Positions 14,601 to 27,255 of a stretch of DNA of 64,000 nucleotides are shown one piece after another. The stretch is from Siderastrea radians (lineage: Eukaryota > Cnidaria > Anthozoa > Scleractinia > Rhizangiidae), in contig CAXHKT010000142.1 of the NCBI GenBank assembly GCA_964017195.1, positions 1 through 64,000 of the forward strand, given 5' to 3'. The notes below the pieces were generated by a model, which saw only the letters and a list, made by a program, of their open reading frames with translations, did no database searches and had not been told where the DNA came from. The position numbers and the translations under genes were made by a program. How positions within the stretch are numbered: position 1 is the first letter of the stretch; every line of letters begins with the position of its first letter.

Positions 14601-17600
14601 ATATTGGCATGAAATGGGCTATAATGGCCAAGAAATGCTGAAGAGGCCGCTCATCAGCCAGAATTCGGTCATTTTTTGCCATCTGACAACAATTGCTTGC
14701 GATATCTACCTGGATTTTTGAAAAGGTGGCTCCTGAAGATTTGCCCACTTTGGCCGGAACGACACCGAAACCGGATTTTTTGGACTCCCATGAGCCTAGA
14801 AACCACACGGGAGAGAAAAGAGAAGGGAGGGGAGAGAGGGGAGAAGAAAAAAGGACTGCTGGCACTCATGATTTTTATATTGCCTACTTTGGAGATAGTT
14901 TCTGAACGACCAAAAAGTGCTCGCGACACACCGCTCGGGCACCTCAGCCGAGCGGTACCGTTTTCAAAAATCCGGGTATATATTGGCATGAAATGGGCTA
15001 AAATGGCCAAGAAATGCTGAAGAGGCCGCTCATCAGCCAGAATTCGGTCATTTTTTGCCATCTGACAACAATTGCTTGCGATATCTACCTGGATTTTTGA
15101 AAAGGTGGCTCCTGAAGATTTGCCCACTTTGGCCGGAACGACACCGAAACCGGATTTTTTGGACTCCCATGAGCCTAGAAACCACACGGGAGAGAAAAGA
15201 GAAGGGAGGGGAGAGAGGGGAGAAGAAAAAAGGACTGCTGGCACTCATGATTTTTATATTGCCTACTTTGGAGATAGTTTCTGAACGACAAAAAAGTGCT
15301 CGCGACACACCGCTCGGGCACCTCAGCCGAGCGGTACCGTTTTCAAAAATCCGGGTATATATTGGCATGAAATGGGCTAAAATGGCCAAGAAATGCTGAA
15401 GAGGCCGCTCATCAGCCAGAATTCGGTCATTTTTTGCCATCTGACAACAATTGCTTGCGATATCTACCTGGATTTTTGAAAAGGTGGCTCCTGAAGATTT
15501 GCCCACTTTGGCCGGAGTGACACCGAAACCGGATTTTTTGGACTCCCATGAGCCTAGAAACCACACGGGAGAGAAAAGAGAAGGGAGGGGAGAGAGGGGA
15601 GAAGAAAAAAGGACTGCTGGCACTCATGATTTTTATATTGCCTACTTTGGAGATAGTTTCTGAACGACCAAAAAGTGCTCGCGACACACCGCTCGGGCAC
15701 CTCAGCCGAGCGGTACCGTTTTCAAAAATCCGGGTATATATTGGCATGAAATGGGCTAAAATGGCCAAGAAATGCTGAAGAGGCCGCTCATCAGCCAGAA
15801 TTCGGTCATTTTTTGCCATCTGACAACAATTGCTTGCGATAATTATTGGCATGAAATGGGCTAAAATGGCCAAGAAATGCTGAAGAGGCCGCTCATCAGC
15901 CAGAATTCGGTCACTTTTTGCCATCTGACAACAATTGCTTGCGATATCTACCTGGATTTTTGAAAAGGTGGCTCCTGAAGATTTGCCCACTTTGGCCGGA
16001 ACGACACCGAAACCGGATTTTTTGGACTCCCATGAGCCTAGAAACCACACGGGAGAGAAAAGAGAAGGGAGGGGAGAGAGGGGAGAAGAAAAAAGGACTG
16101 CTGGCACTCATGATTTTTATATTGCCTACTTTGGAGATAGTTTCTGAACGACCAAAAAGTGCTCGCGACACACCGCTCGGGCACCTCAGCCGAGCGGTAC
16201 CGTTTTCAAAAATCCGGGTATATATTGGCATGAAATGGGCTAAAATGGCCAAGAAATGCTGAAGAGGCCGCTCATCAGCCAGAATTCGGTCATTTTTTGC
16301 CATCTGACAACAATTGCTTGCGATATCTACCTGGATTTTTGAAAAGGTGGCTCCTGAAGATTTGCCCACTTTGGCCGGAACGACACCGAAACCGGATTTT
16401 TTGGACTCCCATGAGCCTAGAAACCACACGGGAGAGAAAAGAGAAGGGAGGGGAGAGAGGGGAGAAGAAAAAAGGACTGCTGGCACTCATGATTTTTATA
16501 TTGCCTACTTTGGAGATAGTTTCTGAACGACCAAAAAGTGCTCGCGACACACCGCTCGGGCACCACAGCCGAGCGGTACCGTTTTCAAAAATCCGGGTAT
16601 ATATTGGCATGAAATGGGCTAAAATGGCCAAGAAATGCTGAAGAGGCCGCTCATCAGCCAGAATTCGGTCATTTTTTGCCATCTGACAACAATTGCTTGC
16701 GATATCTACCTGGATTTTTGAAAAGGTGGCTCCTGAAGATTTGCCCACTTTGGCCGGAACGACACCGAAACCGGATTTTTTGGACTCCCATGAGCCTAGA
16801 AACCACACGGGAGAGAAAAGAGAAGGGAGGGGAGAGAGGGGAGAAGAAAAAAGGACTGCTGGCACTCATGATTTTTATATTGCCTACTTTGGAGATAGTT
16901 TCTGAACGACCAAAAAGTGCTCGCGACACACCGCTCGGGCACCTCAGCCGAGCGGTACCGTTTTCAAAAATCCGGGTATATATTGGCATGAAATGGGCTA
17001 AAATGGCCAAGAAATGCTGAAGAGGCCGCTCATCAGCCAGAATTCGGTCATTTTTTGCCATCTGACAACAATTGCTTGCGATATCTACCTGGATTTTTGA
17101 AAAGGTGGCTCCTGAAGATTTGCCCACTTTGGCCGGAACGACACCGAAACCGGATTTTTTGGACTCCCATGAGCCTAGAAACCACACGGGAGAGAAAAGA
17201 GAAGGGAGGGGAGAGAGGGGAGAAGAAAAAAGGACTGCTGGCACTCATGATTTTTATATTGCCTACTTTGGAGATAGTTTCTGAACGACAAAAAAGTGCT
17301 CGCGACACACCGCTCGGGCACCTCAGCCGAGCGGTACCGTTTTCAAAAATCCGGGTATATATTGGCATGAAATGGGCTAAAATGGCCAAGAAATGCTGAA
17401 GAGGCCGCTCATCAGCCAGAATTCGGTCATTTTTTGCCATCTGACAACAATTGCTTGCGATATCTACCTGGATTTTTGAAAAGGTGGCTCCTGAAGATTT
17501 GCCCACTTTGGCCGGAGTGACACCGAAACCGGATTTTTTGGACTCCCATGAGCCTAGAAACCACACGGGAGAGAAAAGAGAAGGGAGGGGAGAGAGGGGA

Positions 17601-17805
17601 GAAGAAAAAAGGACTGCTGGCACTCATGATTTTTATATTGCCTACTTTGGAGATAGTTTCTGAACGACCAAAAAGTGCTCGCGACACACCGCTCGGGCAC
17701 CTCAGCCGAGCGGTACCGTTTTCAAAAATCCGGGTATATATTGGCATGAAATGGGCTAAAATGGCCAAGAAATGCTGAAGAGGCCGCTCATCAGCCAGAA
17801 TTCGG
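8605..17805. repeat. Higher-order repeat block, pentamer C-T-A-B-A
   Basis: Class C units at 8,605, 10,121, 12,016, 15,048 and 17,048 are each followed by a class T unit, where GGAACGACACC becomes GGAGTGAC(C/A)CC. The order C-T-A-B-A is seen exactly at 10,121-12,015 (5 x 379 = 1,895 bp). It recurs with an extra A-B-A from 12,016, and with the 105-bp insertion from 15,048. The run starting at 8,605 is a four-unit version whose third unit carries only half of the B variant. T units lose the upstream start of the plus-strand ORF, which makes them easy to recognise. Confidence 0.8.
15841..15945. repeat. 105-bp internal duplication within a satellite unit (copy 1)
   Basis: After the normal ...TTGCTTGCGAT the sequence repeats 101 bp of the same monomer, joined by the four bases AATT, giving a 484-bp unit. 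This copy has one private change, TCACTTTTTG for TCATTTTTTG, near 15,914. Confidence 0.95.
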
Positions 17806-20114
17806 TCATTTTTTGCCATCTGACAACAATTGCTTGCGATATCTACCTGGATTTTTGAAAAGGTGGCTCCTGAAGATTTGCCCACTTTGGCCGGAACGAC
17901 ACCGAAACCGGATTTTTTGGACTCCCATGAGCCTAGAAACCACACGGGAGAGAAAAGAGAAGGGAGGGGAGAGAGGGGAGAAGAAAAAAGGACTGCTGGC
18001 ACTCATGATTTTTATATTGCCTACTTTGGAGATAGTTTCTGAACGACAAAAAAGTGCTCGCGACACACCGCTCGGGCACCACAGCCGAGCGGTACCGTTT
18101 TCAAAAATCCGGGTATATATTGGCATGAAATGGGCTAAAATGGCCAAGAAATGCTGAAGAGGCCGCTCATCAGCCAGAATTCGGTCATTTTTTACCATCT
18201 GACAACAATTGCTTGCGATATCTACCTGGATTTTTGAAAAGGTGGCTCCTGAAGATTTGCCCACTTTGGCCGGAACGACACCGAAACCGGATTTTTTGGA
18301 CTCCCATGAGCCTAGAAACCACACGGGAGAGAAAAGAGAAGGGAGGGGAGAGAGGGGAGAAGAAAAAAGGACTGCTGGCACTCATGATTTTTATATTGCC
18401 TACTTTGGAGATAGTTTCTGAACGACCAAAAAGTGCTCGCGACACACCGCTCGGGCACCTCAGCCGAGCGGTACCGTTTTCAAAAATCCGGGTATATATT
18501 GGCATGAAATGGGCTAAAATGGCCAAGAAATGCTGAAGAGGCCGCTCATCAGCCAGAATTCGGTCATTTTTTGCCATCTGACAACAATTGCTTGCGATAT
18601 CTACCTGGATTTTTGAAAAGGTGGCTCCTGAAGATTTGCCCACTTTGGCCGGAACGACACCGAAACCGGATTTTTTGGACTCCCATGAGCCTAGAAACCA
18701 CACGGGAGAGAAAAGAGAAGGGAGGGGAGAGAGGGGAGAAGAAAAAAGGACTGCTGGCACTCATGATTTTTATATTGCCTACTTTGGAGATAGTTTCTGA
18801 ACGACCAAAAAGTGCTCGCGACACACCGCTCGGGCACCTCAGCCGAGCGGTACCGTTTTCAAAAATCCGGGTATATATTGGCATGAAATGGGCTAAAATG
18901 GCCAAGAAATGCTGAAGAGGCCGCTCATCAGCCAGAATTCGGTCATTTTTTGCCATCTGACAACAATTGCTTGCGATATCTACCTGGATTTTTGAAAAGG
19001 TGGCTCCTGAAGATTTGCCCACTTTGGCCGGAACGACACCGAAACCGGATTTTTTGGACTCCCATGAGCCTAGAAACCACACGGGAGAGAAAAGAGAAGG
19101 GAGGGGAGAGAGGGGAGAAGAAAAAAGGACTGCTGGCACTCATGATTTTTATATTGCCTACTTTGGAGATAGTTTCTGAACGACAAAAAAGTGCTCGCGA
19201 CACACCGCTCGGGCACCACAGCCGAGCGGTACCGTTTTCAAAAATCCGGGTATATATTGGCATGAAATGGGCTAAAATGGCCAAGAAATGCTGAAGAGGC
19301 CGCTCATCAGCCAGAATTCGGTCATTTTTTACCATCTGACAACAATTGCTTGCGATATCTACCTGGATTTTTGAAAAGGTGGCTCCTGAAGATTTGCCCA
19401 CTTTGGCCGGAACGACACCGAAACCGGATTTTTTGGACTCCCATGAGCCTAGAAACCACACGGGAGAGAAAAGAGAAGGGAGGGGAGAGAGGGGAGAAGA
19501 AAAAAGGACTGCTGGCACTCATGATTTTTATATTGCCTACTTTGGAGATAGTTTCTGAACGACCAAAAAGTGCTCGCGACACACCGCTCGGGCACCTCAG
19601 CCGAGCGGTACCGTTTTCAAAAATCCGGGTATATATTGGCATGAAATGGGCTAAAATGGCCAAGAAATGCTGAAGAGGCCGCTCATCAGCCAGAATTCGG
19701 TCATTTTTTGCCATCTGACAACAATTGCTTGCGATATCTACCTGGATTTTTGAAAAGGTGGCTCCTGAAGATTTGCCCACTTTGGCCGGAACGACACCGA
19801 AACCGGATTTTTTGGACTCCCATGAGCCTAGAAACCACACGGGAGAGAAAAGAGAAGGGAGGGGAGAGAGGGGAGAAGAAAAAAGGACTGCTGGCACTCA
19901 TGATTTTTATATTGCCTACTTTGGAGATAGTTTCTGAACGACCAAAAAGTGCTCGCGACACACCGCTCGGGCACCTCAGCCGAGCGGTACCGTTTTCAAA
20001 AATCCGGGTATATATTGGCATGAAATGGGCTAAAATGGCCAAGAAATGCTGAAGAGGCCGCTCATCAGCCAGAATTCGGTCATTTTTTGCCATCTGACAA
20101 CAATTGCTTGCGAT

Positions 20115-20219
20115 AATTATTGGCATGAAATGGGCTAAAATGGCCAAGAAATGCTGAAGAGGCCGCTCATCAGCCAGAATTCGGTCATTTTTTGCCATCT
20201 GACAACAATTGCTTGCGAT
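20115..20219. repeat. 105-bp internal duplication within a satellite unit (copy 2)
   Basis: It has the same breakpoint and the same AATT joint as the copy at 15,841, so both descend from one event. It lies in the third unit of a D-A'-A trimer, which is followed by an extra A unit. Confidence 0.95.
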
Positions 20220-22872
20220 ATCTACCTGGATTTTTGAAAAGGTGGCTCCTGAAGATTTGCCCACTTTGGCCGGAACGACACCGAAACCGGATTTTTTGGA
20301 CTCCCATGAGCCTAGAAACCACACGGGAGAGAAAAGAGAAGGGAGGGGAGAGAGGGGAGAAGAAAAAAGGACTGCTGGCACTCATGATTTTTATATTGCC
20401 TACTTTGGAGATAGTTTCTGAACGACCAAAAAGTGCTCGCGACACACCGCTCGGGCACCTCAGCCGAGCGGTACCGTTTTCAAAAATCCGGGTATATATT
20501 GGCATGAAATGGGCTAAAATGGCCAAGAAATGCTGAAGAGGCCGCTCATCAGCCAGAATTCGGTCATTTTTTGCCATCTGACAACAATTGCTTGCGATAT
20601 CTACCTGGATTTTTGAAAAGGTGGCTCCTGAAGATTTGCCCACTTTGGCCGGAACGACACCGAAACCGGATTTTTTGGACTCCCATGAGCCTAGAAACCA
20701 CACGGGAGAGAAAAGAGAAGGGAGGGGAGAGAGGGGAGAAGAAAAAAGGACTGCTGGCACTCATGATTTTTATATTGCCTACTTTGGAGATAGTTTCTGA
20801 ACGACAAAAAAGTGCTCGCGACACACCGCTCGGGCACCACAGCCGAGCGGTACCGTTTTCAAAAATCCGGGTATATATTGGCATGAAATGGGCTAAAATG
20901 GCCAAGAAATGCTGAAGAGGCCGCTCATCAGCCAGAATTCGGTCATTTTTTACCATCTGACAACAATTGCTTGCGATATCTACCTGGATTTTTGAAAAGG
21001 TGGCTCCTGAAGATTTGCCCACTTTGGCCGGAACGACACCGAAACCGGATTTTTTGGACTCCCATGAGCCTAGAAACCACACGGGAGAGAAAAGAGAAGG
21101 GAGGGGAGAGAGGGGAGAAGAAAAAAGGACTGCTGGCACTCATGATTTTTATATTGCCTACTTTGGAGATAGTTTCTGAACGACCAAAAAGTGCTCGCGA
21201 CACACCGCTCGGGCACCTCAGCCGAGCGGTACCGTTTTCAAAAATCCGGGTATATATTGGCATGAAATGGGCTAAAATGGCCAAGAAATGCTGAAGAGGC
21301 CGCTCATCAGCCAGAATTCGGTCATTTTTTGCCATCTGACAACAATTGCTTGCGATATCTACCTGGATTTTTGAAAAGGTGGCTCCTGAAGATTTGCCCA
21401 CTTTGGCCGGAACGACACCGAAACCGGATTTTTTGGACTCCCATGAGCCTAGAAACCACACGGGAGAGAAAAGAGAAGGGAGGGGAGAGAGGGGAGAAGA
21501 AAAAAGGACTGCTGGCACTCATGATTTTTATATTGCCTACTTTGGAGATAGTTTCTGAACGACCAAAAAGTGCTCGCGACACACCGCTCGGGCACCTCAG
21601 CCGAGCGGTACCGTTTTCAAAAATCCGGGTATATATTGGCATGAAATGGGCTAAAATGGCCAAGAAATGCTGAAGAGGCCGCTCATCAGCCAGAATTCGG
21701 TCATTTTTTGCCATCTGACAACAATTGCTTGCGATATCTACCTGGATTTTTGAAAAGGTGGCTCCTGAAGATTTGCCCACTTTGGCCGGAACGACACCGA
21801 AACCGGATTTTTTGGACTCCCATGAGCCTAGAAACCACACGGGAGAGAAAAGAGAAGGGAGGGGAGAGAGGGGAGAAGAAAAAAGGACTGCTGGCACTCA
21901 TGATTTTTATATTGCCTACTTTGGAGATAGTTTCTGAACGACAAAAAAGTGCTCGCGACACACCGCTCGGGCACCACAGCCGAGCGGTACCGTTTTCAAA
22001 AATCCGGGTATATATTGGCATGAAATGGGCTAAAATGGCCAAGAAATGCTGAAGAGGCCGCTCATCAGCCAGAATTCGGTCATTTTTTACCATCTGACAA
22101 CAATTGCTTGCGATATCTACCTGGATTTTTGAAAAGGTGGCTCCTGAAGATTTGCCCACTTTGGCCGGAACGACACCGAAACCGGATTTTTTGGACTCCC
22201 ATGAGCCTAGAAACCACACGGGAGAGAAAAGAGAAGGGAGGGGAGAGAGGGGAGAAGAAAAAAGGACTGCTGGCACTCATGATTTTTATATTGCCTACTT
22301 TGGAGATAGTTTCTGAACGACCAAAAAGTGCTCGCGACACACCGCTCGGGCACCTCAGCCGAGCGGTACCGTTTTCAAAAATCCGGGTATATATTGGCAT
22401 GAAATGGGCTAAAATGGCCAAGAAATGCTGAAGAGGCCGCTCATCAGCCAGAATTCGGTCATTTTTTGCCATCTGACAACAATTGCTTGCGATATCTACC
22501 TGGATTTTTGAAAAGGTGGCTCCTGAAGATTTGCCCACTTTGGCCGGAACGACACCGAAACCGGATTTTTTGGACTCCCATGAGCCTAGAAACCACACGG
22601 GAGAGAAAAGAGAAGGGAGGGGAGAGAGGGGAGAAGAAAAAAGGACTGCTGGCACTCATGATTTTTATATTGCCTACTTTGGAGATAGTTTCTGAACGAC
22701 CAAAAAGTGCTCGCGACACACCGCTCGGGCACCTCAGCCGAGCGGTACCGTTTTCAAAAATCCGGGTATATATTGGCATGAAATGGGCTAAAATGGCCAA
22801 GAAATGCTGAAGAGGCCGCTCATCAGCCAGAATTCGGTCATTTTTTGCCATCTGACAACAATTGCTTGCGAT

Positions 22873-22977
22873 AATTATTGGCATGAAATGGGCTAAAATG
22901 GCCAAGAAATGCTGAAGAGGCCGCTCATCAGCCAGAATTCGGTCATTTTTTGCCATCTGACAACAATTGCTTGCGAT
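22873..22977. repeat. 105-bp internal duplication within a satellite unit (copy 3)
   Basis: Same joint as the other two copies. It again lies in the third unit of a D-A'-A trimer, here followed directly by a D unit. Confidence 0.95.
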
Positions 22978-24763
22978 ATCTACCTGGATTTTTGAAAAGG
23001 TGGCTCCTGAAGATTTGCCCACTTTGGCCGGAACGACACCGAAACCGGATTTTTTGGACTCCCATGAGCCTAGAAACCACACGGGAGAGAAAAGAGAAGG
23101 GAGGGGAGAGAGGGGAGAAGAAAAAAGGACTGCTGGCACTCATGATTTTTATATTGCCTACTTTGGAGATAGTTTCTGAACGACAAAAAAGTGCTCGCGA
23201 CACACCGCTCGGGCACCACAGCCGAGCGGTACCGTTTTCAAAAATCCGGGTATATATTGGCATGAAATGGGCTAAAATGGCCAAGAAATGCTGAAGAGGC
23301 CGCTCATCAGCCAGAATTCGGTCATTTTTTACCATCTGACAACAATTGCTTGCGATATCTACCTGGATTTTTGAAAAGGTGGCTCCTGAAGATTTGCCCA
23401 CTTTGGCCGGAACGACACCGAAACCGGATTTTTTGGACTCCCATGAGCCTAGAAACCACACGGGAGAGAAAAGAGAAGGGAGGGGAGAGAGGGGAGAAGA
23501 AAAAAGGACTGCTGGCACTCATGATTTTTATATTGCCTACTTTGGAGATAGTTTCTGAACGACCAAAATGTGCTCGCGACACACCGCTCGGGCACCTCAG
23601 CCGAGCGGTACCGTTTTCAAAAATCCGGGTATATATTGGCATGAAATGGGCTAAAATGGCCAAGAAATGCTGAAGAGGCCGCTCATCAGCCAGAATTCGG
23701 TCATTTTTTGCCATCTGACAACAATTGCTTGCGATATCTACCTGGATTTTTGAAAAGGTGGCTCCTGAAGATTTGCCCACTTTGGCCGGAACGACACCGA
23801 AACCGGATTTTTTGGACTCCCATGAGCCTAGAAACCACACGGGAGAGAAAAGAGAAGGGAGGGGAGAGAGGGGAGAAGAAAAAAGGACTGCTGGCACTCA
23901 TGATTTTTATATTGCCTACTTTGGAGATAGTTTCTGAACGACAAAAAAGTGCTCGCGACACACCGCTCGGGCACCACAGCCGAGCGGTACCGTTTTCAAA
24001 AATCCGGGTATATATTGGCATGAAATGGGCTAAAATGGCCAAGAAATGCTGAAGAGGCCGCTCATCAGCCAGAATTCGGTCATTTTTTACCATCTGACAA
24101 CAATTGCTTGCGATATCTACCTGGATTTTTGAAAAGGTGGCTCCTGAAGATTTGCCCACTTTGGCCGGAACGACACCGAAACCGGATTTTTTGGACTCCC
24201 ATGAGCCTAGAAACCACACGGGAGAGAAAAGAGAAGGGAGGGGAGAGAGGGGAGAAGAAAAAAGGACTGCTGGCACTCATGATTTTTATATTGCCTACTT
24301 TGGAGATAGTTTCTGAACGACCAAAAAGTGCTCGCGACACACCGCTCGGGCACCTCAGCCGAGCGGTACCGTTTTCAAAAATCCGGGTATATATTGGCAT
24401 GAAATGGGCTAAAATGGCCAAGAAATGCTGAAGAGGCCGCTCATCAGCCAGAATTCGGTCATTTTTTGCCATCTGACAACAATTGCTTGCGATATCTACC
24501 TGGATTTTTGAAAAGGTGGCTCCTGAAGATTTGCCCACTTTGGCCGGAACGACACCGAAACCGGATTTTTTGGACTCCCATGAGCCTAGAAACCACACGG
24601 GAGAGAAAAGAGAAGGGAGGGGAGAGAGGGGAGAAGAAAAAAGGACTGCTGGCACTCATGATTTTTATATTGCCTACTTTGGAGATAGTTTCTGAACGAC
24701 CAAAAAGTGCTCGCGACACACCGCTCGGGCACCTCAGCCGAGCGGTACCGTTTTCAAAAATCC

Positions 24764-24788
24764 GGGTATATATATATATATATATATA
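24764..24788. repeat. (TA)n tract at the satellite array edge
   Basis: The last monomer runs normally to CCGGGTATATAT and then, where other copies read TGGCATG, it continues as TA dinucleotides into non-satellite DNA. The boundary therefore lies inside the monomer's own TATATAT, which suggests a microhomology or slippage-mediated junction. Confidence 0.95.
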
Positions 24789-25734
24789 AAATATTGAAAC
24801 ATTTATTGATTTTTTAAATATTTTGTTTTGTCATCACTTTTCTTTGCAATTTTTAATTCAATAGACTAAATTGGTGTTCTAAAGCTATAACGAGATATAA
24901 AAGAGCAAGTTGTGAAAGCCTCGGATTTCTTCCTAAAGGTACACAAAGGGATGTTAATAAATATCAGATGTGAATGTGATTCCCAACCCCGCCTTTTGGA
25001 TCTCAATATAGCGTTGCCAGCGTGCTTCTTTTTTGTTTGTTTCTTGTCTACACGTGGAAACAGCCTTACATTTCTAGAGAAGTTTCTAGAACAACTTAAT
25101 TAGCTTTTCGGAAATAAAGAAACTTGATAGCTGGCTGTTTTGCTCCCAGAAAATGTTCCCGTTTTATTTTAGAGTGTGACTAAAATCATTATTTGTGGTC
25201 ATACGGAGCAGATGCTAAGCAACATATTCGCGTGGAAGATGATATGTTGCTGACTAAGCTATAAGATTTTTGTTGAGAAAAATTTCTCATAAAAAGAAAG
25301 TTTGATATTCGCTGTTAATTATACGTCTTAACACTTTAAAGAGAAGGTCAGTGTACAATATTAATACTGCCTGTAAAGTATAAAGGATAGTCAAGAAGCG
25401 TCTCATGAACAAACTTTGTTATTGCTTTTTTCCGTTGAATGAAGTAAGCTGTATACGCTCACTGGAAGCAAAGGCCCGTTTTTTGTTTAGATTTTTAGAC
25501 GAATAGCTTTTTTAAGCACGATGAAGGGTATAGATGGAACAGATGGCACACTGTTATGTGGACAGATTAGTTTCTCAGGGCTGATTCAATGACATTGTCT
25601 TAGTCAGTACACGGTTGGTAACAGTACTGAAAAAAAGAGACTTCATCTGGTCAAAAGAGATTTCATCTCAGTCAAAACAGGCAAATTACTTTCCTCACTG
25701 ATCAACAACATACTGCATTTTTGTGTCAAATACC
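24789..25734. other. Non-coding DNA upstream of the GPCR pseudogene
   Basis: AT-rich sequence in the left arm with a matching counterpart at 38,085-39,060. Short ORFs are present, but none is conserved in frame between the arms as far as I could check. I see no gene here. Confidence 0.6.
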
Positions 25735-26717
25735 ATGAACTTAACTGGCAACTCTTCTGGGACAACCGAAGAAGCCAATTCATATTTTACGGCCGCGGAA
25801 ATCGTCATCAAGAATCGACAGCTGTTGTCTTCTTGACGCTTTTAGCATTCTCAGGAAATTCTCTAACTTGCGTTGTCTTCTGTCGAAGATCACATCTTTG
25901 TAATCCAACCAATGTCGCGATCGTCATTTTAGCTACCAGCGATGTATTGTCAGCCGTTTTGGTGATGCCCTTTTTGCTTGCATCTTTTATTAGAGATGGA
26001 TGGGTTTTAGGGCAGGCAGCCTGTTTGTTTAATGCCTACTTGACGATTGCCTTGTTAGGTGTGACGATCATTTTGATGGCGTGTACAGCATTGATTCGTT
26101 ACTTCCGTGTTGTAAGACGATCCCCTCAGCACTACCTAAGGTCAAAGCGAACCTTTCTTGTTATTTCGACGTTGTGGTTAGCATACTATATAGCGATCTC
26201 GCTTCCTGTTTCCTTACAATTCCCAGAGGGATATTCCAACCAAAAACGCGGTTTCTGTAGGTAGCATTATAAAAAAAGGGAAGTCAGGACGTTCGCAAGA
26301 ATCGTATACAACATCTTATTAACGTTTGGATTTTTTTTCGTTCTGATCATGTTCACCGCCTATTACAAAGTGTTCTGTTTTGTTCATAACCACAACCAAA
26401 TGGTAGAGTCAAACCTACAGCAAGGAATATCGCGAAACATTGAAGAAGCAAAAGTAACAAAAACGCTCGCAACTGTTGTCGTTGGGTTTATTGGGTGTTG
26501 GATTCCAACCGGAATTATTCAAGCTGTCAAAAAGACCAAGCCTTTCTACAAAATTGACGTGGCAGCTTTTATATTATTTTTACAAACAATATTTATTTTC
26601 ACCAGCAGCACCATAAGCCCATTTATCTATACTTTTACAAATGGACGATTGCAAAAAGAGTATGTAAGGTTCTTGCGAAACATATTGCCAACCAGGGAGC
26701 AGATTCAGCCTGTTTAA
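25735..26717 (+). pseudogene. Rhodopsin-like GPCR pseudogene (left-arm copy)
   Basis: This is the inverted-duplicate partner of the intact receptor at 37,104-38,084. It starts with the same MNLTGN sequence and ends with QPV. Two lesions break it. Near 25,810 the sequence ATCGTCATCAAGAATCG replaces ATCGTCATCGGATCG, a +2 frameshift. At 26,262-26,264 a TAG replaces the TTG codon after GFCR in extracellular loop 2. Downstream of the frameshift one frame stays open except for that stop, so decay is recent. The NPxxY-type motif of TM7 reads SPFIY instead of NPFIY, and the third transmembrane region keeps IRY. A functional receptor would need both lesions bypassed, which I consider unlikely. Confidence 0.92.
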
Positions 26718-27255
26718 TTAACCCTGAAACGTAGTTGTCCCCTAAAAATGCTCTGCAGCCACAAATTCCATTCTAAACACATAAACTAAATATGCTCGCT
26801 GGCAACAAGTCAAACAGAAGGGGCTTCCTAACCACGCCCTGTCAACTCAATTGTTGCCATGGGTCTCCATCTAAACAAATTTAAAAATAAGCAAGTCTGC
26901 AACACCTAAATTATTTGCTGCTACCGAGCCGTGGCCCGTGAATATGTGTTACCATAGTTTCACATATAAATACGAAAACAAATATACCATTCGGTAACAC
27001 CTTGAACATGCTGCACCCTTACCACGCCCAGTACGTTGTCAAGGGTTCCAACCTAAATATTTCCACATGCTTCTGTTGTTTCCATGGTGATTTTTCTATA
27101 CAACAGGTTGCAATTGCTATAAATTTCTAAATTTTCAACTTTAAGGCATCAGTGCCTCGCAATTGAGGTTGTCGTATTGACTCGGATTTGCCAAACGTGA
27201 TGTCTTTATTTCGAGAACGAAACTGTTATGAGCAAAAGAAAACGGTCCATCGCAG
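26718..27255. other. Spacer between GPCR pseudogene and repeat-protein pseudogene
   Basis: Non-coding, with a diverged counterpart at about 36,600-37,100. It is rich in short phrases such as GGTTACCATAG-type and CCATGGTG-type sequences. I see no gene or RNA here. Confidence 0.55.

Larger units (their letters stand above)
1..24773. repeat. 379-bp satellite DNA array, about 64.5 monomers
   Basis: Head-to-tail copies recur every 379 bp from the first base to 24,773. The only length exceptions are three units of 484 bp. Each monomer contains a 47-bp uninterrupted purine tract (first copy 28-74), a 9-bp perfect stem with a 9-nt loop (first copy 149-175), and a TATATAT stretch. Copies differ by a handful of single-base variants. 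Because 379 is not a multiple of 3, the reading frame shifts in every unit; the recurring ORFs on both strands are by-products of the repeated DNA and not evidence of a gene. The array continues beyond the left edge. Large homogeneous satellites of this kind are typical of centromeric or other heterochromatin, but nothing in the sequence proves that here. Confidence 0.98.
17806..24773. repeat. Higher-order repeat block, trimer D-A'-A
   Basis: Class D units combine the class C substitution with the CCACAG loop. They start at 17,806, 18,943, 20,564, 21,701, 22,943 and 23,701. Each is followed by an A' unit that begins TTTTTACCATC instead of TTTTTGCCATC, usually then by a consensus unit. The basic period is 1,137 bp (17,806 to 18,943; 20,564 to 21,701); other intervals differ by an added unit, a missing unit or the 105-bp insertion. 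The last unit is truncated at the array edge. Confidence 0.82.

Noticed and set aside
267..24655. About 64 recurring 191-residue minus-strand ORFs and 114-residue plus-strand ORFs in the satellite
   Set aside because: They recur because the DNA repeats. The 379-bp period shifts frame in every unit, the ORFs overlap on both strands, and variants do not respect codon positions.
1..24773. CRISPR-like or coding tandem array
   Set aside because: Units are long and contiguous with no unique spacers, and the context is eukaryotic. It is a satellite.
24912..25103. 63-residue ORF upstream of the GPCR pseudogene
   Set aside because: The frame is not convincingly retained in the other inverted arm.
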